Shown: piece after piece, positions 61,015 through 64,000 of the stretch
Numbering within the stretch: the stretch's first letter is position 1
Layout of the letters: every line of letters starts with the position of its first letter
DNA from: CALBRZ01 sp964511065
GTDB taxonomy: Bacteria > Planctomycetota > Planctomycetia > Pirellulales > S012-138
Length of the DNA stretch: 64,000 bases
Direction: 5' to 3'
Assembly: GCA_964511065.1 (NCBI GenBank)
Contig: CAZEEG010000012.1
Location: 5,408 to 69,407 of the forward strand
Made by a program: the position numbers and the translations under genes
Notes under the pieces: model-generated
The model's database searches: none
Told to the model about the DNA's origin: nothing
The model's input: the letters and a program-made list of their open reading frames with translations, nothing else

Positions 61015-63279
61015 ATGCAAACGCTCGACTGGGTGGTGTTGATCGGCTACTTCGTAGTGATGGCGCTGATCGGCGTGTACTCGATGTTTAAGGTCAAAGC
61101 CCAGGAAGATTACTTCATGGGCGGCCGATCATTCGGCAAGCTGATCCAAGCCTTCGCCGCCTTCGGGGCCGGCACCGGTGCCAACGATCCGGTGGTGCTG
61201 GGACGCACCACGTTCACCAGCGGCCTGTCCGGCATTTGGAGCGTGCTGCTGTGGCTGTTCGTCACGCCGTTCTACTGGATCTTCGGCGTGTGGTATCGCC
61301 GGATGCGGCACCTCACGCTGGGCGATTGGTGGGTGGAACGGTACGAAAGCAAGGGCCTGGGAGCCGCCTACACCCTGTTTGGCCTCTACTTCTACATGAT
61401 CTACCTGTCGGTGGCCTTCGTGGCCGTGGGGAAGGTATGCGTGGGCCTGATCGGCAGCGAAACCGTCAGCCTTTTTGGTTATAACGTCGATGCCTATCAT
61501 GTCTTTCTGCCGATCATCGCCCTGACCGTGATCGTGTACGGCGTGCTGGGCGGGTTGCGGGCCGCCTACCTGACCGACCTCATCCAAGGCATCTTCATCA
61601 TCCTGCTCTCGATCATTCTGATTCCCGTGGGCCTGCGGGCACTGGTCGACAAGTATGAGCCAGAAACGGCTTCGTCCACCAGCGCTATGGAAGGCTTCCG
61701 GATCATGCACGAGCAGGTTCCGGACGATTATTTCGAGATTCTGGAAAGCCCGGTCGGCGGCGAATTTCCGGTGTACTTCATCATCGCGATCACGGTGATC
61801 AACCTGTTGGGCATCGTGGTGCAACCGCACTTCATCGCCACCGGTGGTGGTTCGGCCAAAACGGAGAATAACGCCCGGGTGGGACTGGTGGCCGGGAACT
61901 TCCTCAAGCGGTTCTGTACGGTGGGCTGGGCCTTAACCGGCCTGATCGTGCTGGCCCTGCTGGCCGATAATACCGAGATCGCCGAGGATGCCGACAAGGT
62001 GTGGGGGGTGGCCTCGCGCGAAATCCTCGGCCCCTTAAACCTGGGGCTGGTGGGCCTGATGCTGGCCTGCCTGCTGGCGGCGCTGATGTCGTCGGCCGAC
62101 TGCTACATGATCGTGGGTTCGGCCCTGGTGGTGCGCAACATCTATGCCGCGTACATCAACCCGGCCGCCACGGAAAAGCAGTACGTGACCCTGGGCCGGG
62201 TGATCGGGCTATTGATTATCGCCGGAGCCACGCTGCTGGCCCTGGTTTCGCCCAACGTGTTTAACAACCTCAAGGAAACCTGGTTCATCACCACCATCTT
62301 CATGGCCACGTTCTGGCTGGGGATGTTCTGGCGGCGAGCCACGCGGCTAGGCGCCTGGGCCACGGTGGTCGTGGCCACGCTGATGTTCTTCGTGCTGCCC
62401 AAGCTGATCCCGGCCGTGATGCCCGGCGTTACCGAGAACCCCCGCTTCACCCGGGCCACGCAAATCAAGGAAACCTACATCACCCGCGAGGCCTGGCAGT
62501 CCGACGTGGCCAAGCGCGATGCCGCCCTGGCCATCATGAAGCAGGAGCAGGAGGCCGCCGCGCAGGCCGAGGGCGCTGCCGGCAACGGGCAGCAACCGAA
62601 GGAGAGTGCAGGCATCAAGGCCCTGCGCGATACGTTCGGTTTCCGCACGGCTGATTTCCGCTTCGCCCCCGAGGCGTACGATTTTAAGGTGGGCGACACC
62701 ATCACGGTGCTGGCGGCCAAGACGGGCGGCCGGCCGCTGTTCTTCACGGGCTCGGTTTCGCCGCTGGAAGGCGAGGCAGAGTTTGAGACAGTGAGTGTTG
62801 AAAAGGAAGAATCGCCCGACCGCACGGTCACCATCGTCACCAAGCGGCACACCAAGCCGCTGAAGGCCAGCGGCGATTTCAGCCTGGAATACCTGCTGTT
62901 CGACTGGATGGGCTTCCGCCTGGAAACGTACTCCAACCCGTTGTTGGAAACGATGAAGTTCCCGGCCATCATCCTGACGCCGTTCTTGGTGATGTTCCTG
63001 GTGAGCCTGGTCACGCCGCGCAACTCCAACGAGGCGCTCGACCGGTTCTACGTGAAGATGAAGACGCCGGTCGATCCGGACCCGGCCGCCGACACGGCCG
63101 AGCTGGAAAAGTCGTATGCCGAACCCAAGCGCTACGACCACAAGAAGCTCCTGGGACCAGGCAGCAGTTGGGAAATCCAAAAACCGACCACCGCCGACGT
63201 GGTGGGCTTCATCGTGAGCCTGTTGATCTGCTTTGCGATCATCTACCTCGCTGTGTGGGTGGCCAAGATCGGGGCGTAA
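61015..63279 (+). CDS. Na+/solute symporter family protein with large extramembrane insertion
   Basis: This 754-residue protein belongs to the SSS family of sodium-coupled uptake systems. Family features are the N-terminal DWVVLIGYFVVMALIGVYSM, DYFMGGRSFGKLIQAFAAFG, GAGTGANDPVVLGRTTFTSG, LTVIVYGVLGGLRAAYLTD and MSSADCYMIVGSALVVRN. About twelve helices lie before residue 480 and two or three near the C-terminus. Between them, about residues 470-645, is a long soluble segment with a coiled-coil part (KRDAALAIMKQEQEAAAQAE) and beta-rich stretches (VGDTITVLAAKTGG). That segment is not part of the ordinary SSS fold. The substrate is not predictable. The ATG at 61015 has GGAAG 7 bases upstream. Confidence 0.87.
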   Translation: MQTLDWVVLIGYFVVMALIGVYSMFKVKAQEDYFMGGRSFGKLIQAFAAFGAGTGANDPVVLGRTTFTSGLSGIWSVLLWLFVTPFYWIFGVWYRRMRHLTLGDWWVERYESKGLGAAYTLFGLYFYMIYLSVAFVAVGKVCVGLIGSETVSLFGYNVDAYHVFLPIIALTVIVYGVLGGLRAAYLTDLIQGIFIILLSIILIPVGLRALVDKYEPETASSTSAMEGFRIMHEQVPDDYFEILESPVGGEFPVYFIIAITVINLLGIVVQPHFIATGGGSAKTENNARVGLVAGNFLKRFCTVGWALTGLIVLALLADNTEIAEDADKVWGVASREILGPLNLGLVGLMLACLLAALMSSADCYMIVGSALVVRNIYAAYINPAATEKQYVTLGRVIGLLIIAGATLLALVSPNVFNNLKETWFITTIFMATFWLGMFWRRATRLGAWATVVVATLMFFVLPKLIPAVMPGVTENPRFTRATQIKETYITREAWQSDVAKRDAALAIMKQEQEAAAQAEGAAGNGQQPKESAGIKALRDTFGFRTADFRFAPEAYDFKVGDTITVLAAKTGGRPLFFTGSVSPLEGEAEFETVSVEKEESPDRTVTIVTKRHTKPLKASGDFSLEYLLFDWMGFRLETYSNPLLETMKFPAIILTPFLVMFLVSLVTPRNSNEALDRFYVKMKTPVDPDPAADTAELEKSYAEPKRYDHKKLLGPGSSWEIQKPTTADVVGFIVSLLICFAIIYLAVWVAKIGA

Positions 63280-63354
63280 CGGCAAGACAGGCACGCAGCG
63301 CGGCCGGTCCTGCAGGCCGCGCTGCCGTGCAAACCAAGTCGGGGGGGCTTCGCC

Positions 63355-63702
63355 ATGTCGCGCATCAGCATGGACGAAACCTCCGGCTGTTTGTCGTGGC
63401 TGGCGGCCTACTGCCTCGGGTCGTATCTGTTCCTGGGGATCGTGGTGCAGACGCTGGATCCGCGTTTACTGGTCGTGGCCCCCCTTGTTCGCGCCATGGG
63501 GAATCCTGCTGGCCGCCAACTATGTCACATGGCCCGTATGGTTGCTGTTGGTCGGTTCCTGGTCGCTGTCGATCGTCAGTTGCCTGGGCTTGATCCGCGC
63601 CTGGCAATATAGCCGCTGGCGTTGGTGGCCGCTGGCGGTACTGGCAGGCGGCCTGGCATTGCCGTGGCTGGCGGTACGCGCTGGTGGTTTCCGCCTGCCG
63701 TA
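63355..63702 (+). pseudogene. Small membrane protein split by an indel in a C6 run
   Basis: The N-terminal frame (ATG at 63355) gives a polar start and one membrane helix (SWLAAYCLGSYLFLGIVVQT) up to DPRLLVVAP. After the run of six C at 63479-63484 the sense continues in another frame: LFAPWGILLAANYVTWPVWL, VGSWSLSIVSCLGLIRAWQY and LAVLAGGLALPWLAVRAGG. Five C instead of six would give one continuous 115-residue protein with about four membrane helices. It could be a genuine pseudogene, a phase-variable gene, or a sequencing error. No family was recognised. It follows the symporter gene by 75 bases. Confidence 0.55.
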
Positions 63703-63848
63703 GCCTGATGGGGGTGGTGGCTGTGTGGGCCCCGCATTGACGATTCTGCGGGCCACTTCTAAGTTGAACGTCGCACGGCGCCCGTACGCGCTGCTGGTCC
63801 GCACAGCGGACGACGGCCGGTTCAACTCCCCCCACTTAGACAAGCTCC

Positions 63849-64000
63849 ATGACGGTCCGCACGCGATTTGCCCCCAGCCCCACCGGTTATCTACACATCG
63901 GTGGGGTCCGCACGGCGCTGTTCTGCTGGCTGTTCGCGCGCAAGTACGGCGGGCAGTTCATCCTGCGGATCGACGACACCGACCAGCAGCGGAACCTGGA
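63849..64000 (+). CDS. gltX: Glutamyl-tRNA synthetase (5' part)
   Basis: This gene runs out of the right edge, so only the first 50 residues are visible. They contain the class I signature RFAPSPTGYLHIGGVRTALF, with the HIGH-type motif in HIGG, followed by WLFARKYGGQFILRIDDTDQ. This is diagnostic for glutamyl-/glutaminyl-tRNA synthetases, and the RIDDTDQQR stretch favours the discriminating or non-discriminating GluRS of bacteria. The rest of the protein (usually about 470-500 residues) is outside. The ATG at 63849 is a good start, as motif 1 follows directly. There is a 146-base gap to the preceding frameshifted gene. Confidence 0.93.
   Translation, partial: MTVRTRFAPSPTGYLHIGGVRTALFCWLFARKYGGQFILRIDDTDQQRNL

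Noticed and set aside
1..64000. CRISPR arrays, rRNA operons, prophage or integrative elements
   Set aside because: No regularly spaced direct repeats, rRNA motifs, integrase, phage structural genes or att-like duplications were recognised. The only mobile-type item is the REP/RAYT unit.

Overview
The window reads as chromosomal DNA of a high-GC planctomycete, probably of the order Pirellulales. This is inferred from gene families, not from a marker gene. The pointers are a divergent J-like domain of planctomycete type, a DUF1571 protein, several proteins opening with a paired-Cys zinc ribbon, an ECF sigma factor beside a transmembrane Ser/Thr kinase, DUF4159 modules, and a formylmethanofuran dehydrogenase subunit C gene from the tetrahydromethanopterin C1 pathway. 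No rRNA, tRNA, CRISPR array or prophage was recognised. Gene density is moderate, operons are short, and there are many 300-900 bp gaps.

Layout. 0-10.6 kb: a truncated zinc-ribbon membrane protein, a small CxxCH secreted protein, a nucleoside hydrolase, hemW, a DUF308 membrane protein, an FHA-GAF regulator with a degenerate sigma54 domain, an SMP-30 family protein and an SppA-like lipoprotein that lacks both catalytic residues. 11-15 kb: a GT39-like membrane glycosyltransferase and a UbiB-family kinase. 15-19.5 kb (minus strand): eboA, two coupled unknown genes, an EboB-like TatD hydrolase and a glutaminyl cyclase. 20-24.8 kb: a PQQ/BamB-like propeller, an ECF sigma factor, a Ser/Thr kinase and a small membrane protein. 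24.8-33.8 kb: a cytochrome P450, two orphan response regulators, an Hsp70 without lid next to a membrane J-like/MshEN protein, a PH-like membrane protein, a metallophosphoesterase, a frameshifted GNAT gene and a zinc-ribbon/PH membrane protein. 34-42.7 kb: parB, membrane and coiled-coil proteins, a 29-residue basic peptide gene absent from ordinary ORF calls, a thioredoxin-like protein, a toroid-DUF4159 protein and a CHAD protein. 43-54 kb: an NhaC-type antiporter, trpD, a zinc-ribbon membrane protein, hemL, hisS, a Cys-cluster protein, fhcC, a NUDIX hydrolase, truB and a DUF1571 protein. 55-64 kb: a transglutaminase lipoprotein, a tandem esterase, a frameshifted REP-associated transposase with flanking REP palindromes, an ABM-domain protein, a large Na+/solute symporter, a frameshifted small membrane gene and the start of gltX.

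Functional links. Housekeeping genes (hemW, hemL, trpD, hisS, truB, gltX, parB) are scattered singly rather than in pathway operons. The best-supported local modules are Hsp70 with its J-like/MshEN membrane partner, the ECF-kinase pair, the split eboA/eboB locus, and the REP/transposase unit. The items most worth following up are the Hsp70 module, the predicted pseudo-peptidase, the predicted ATPase-dead sigma54-type regulator, the 29-residue basic peptide and the REP elements.
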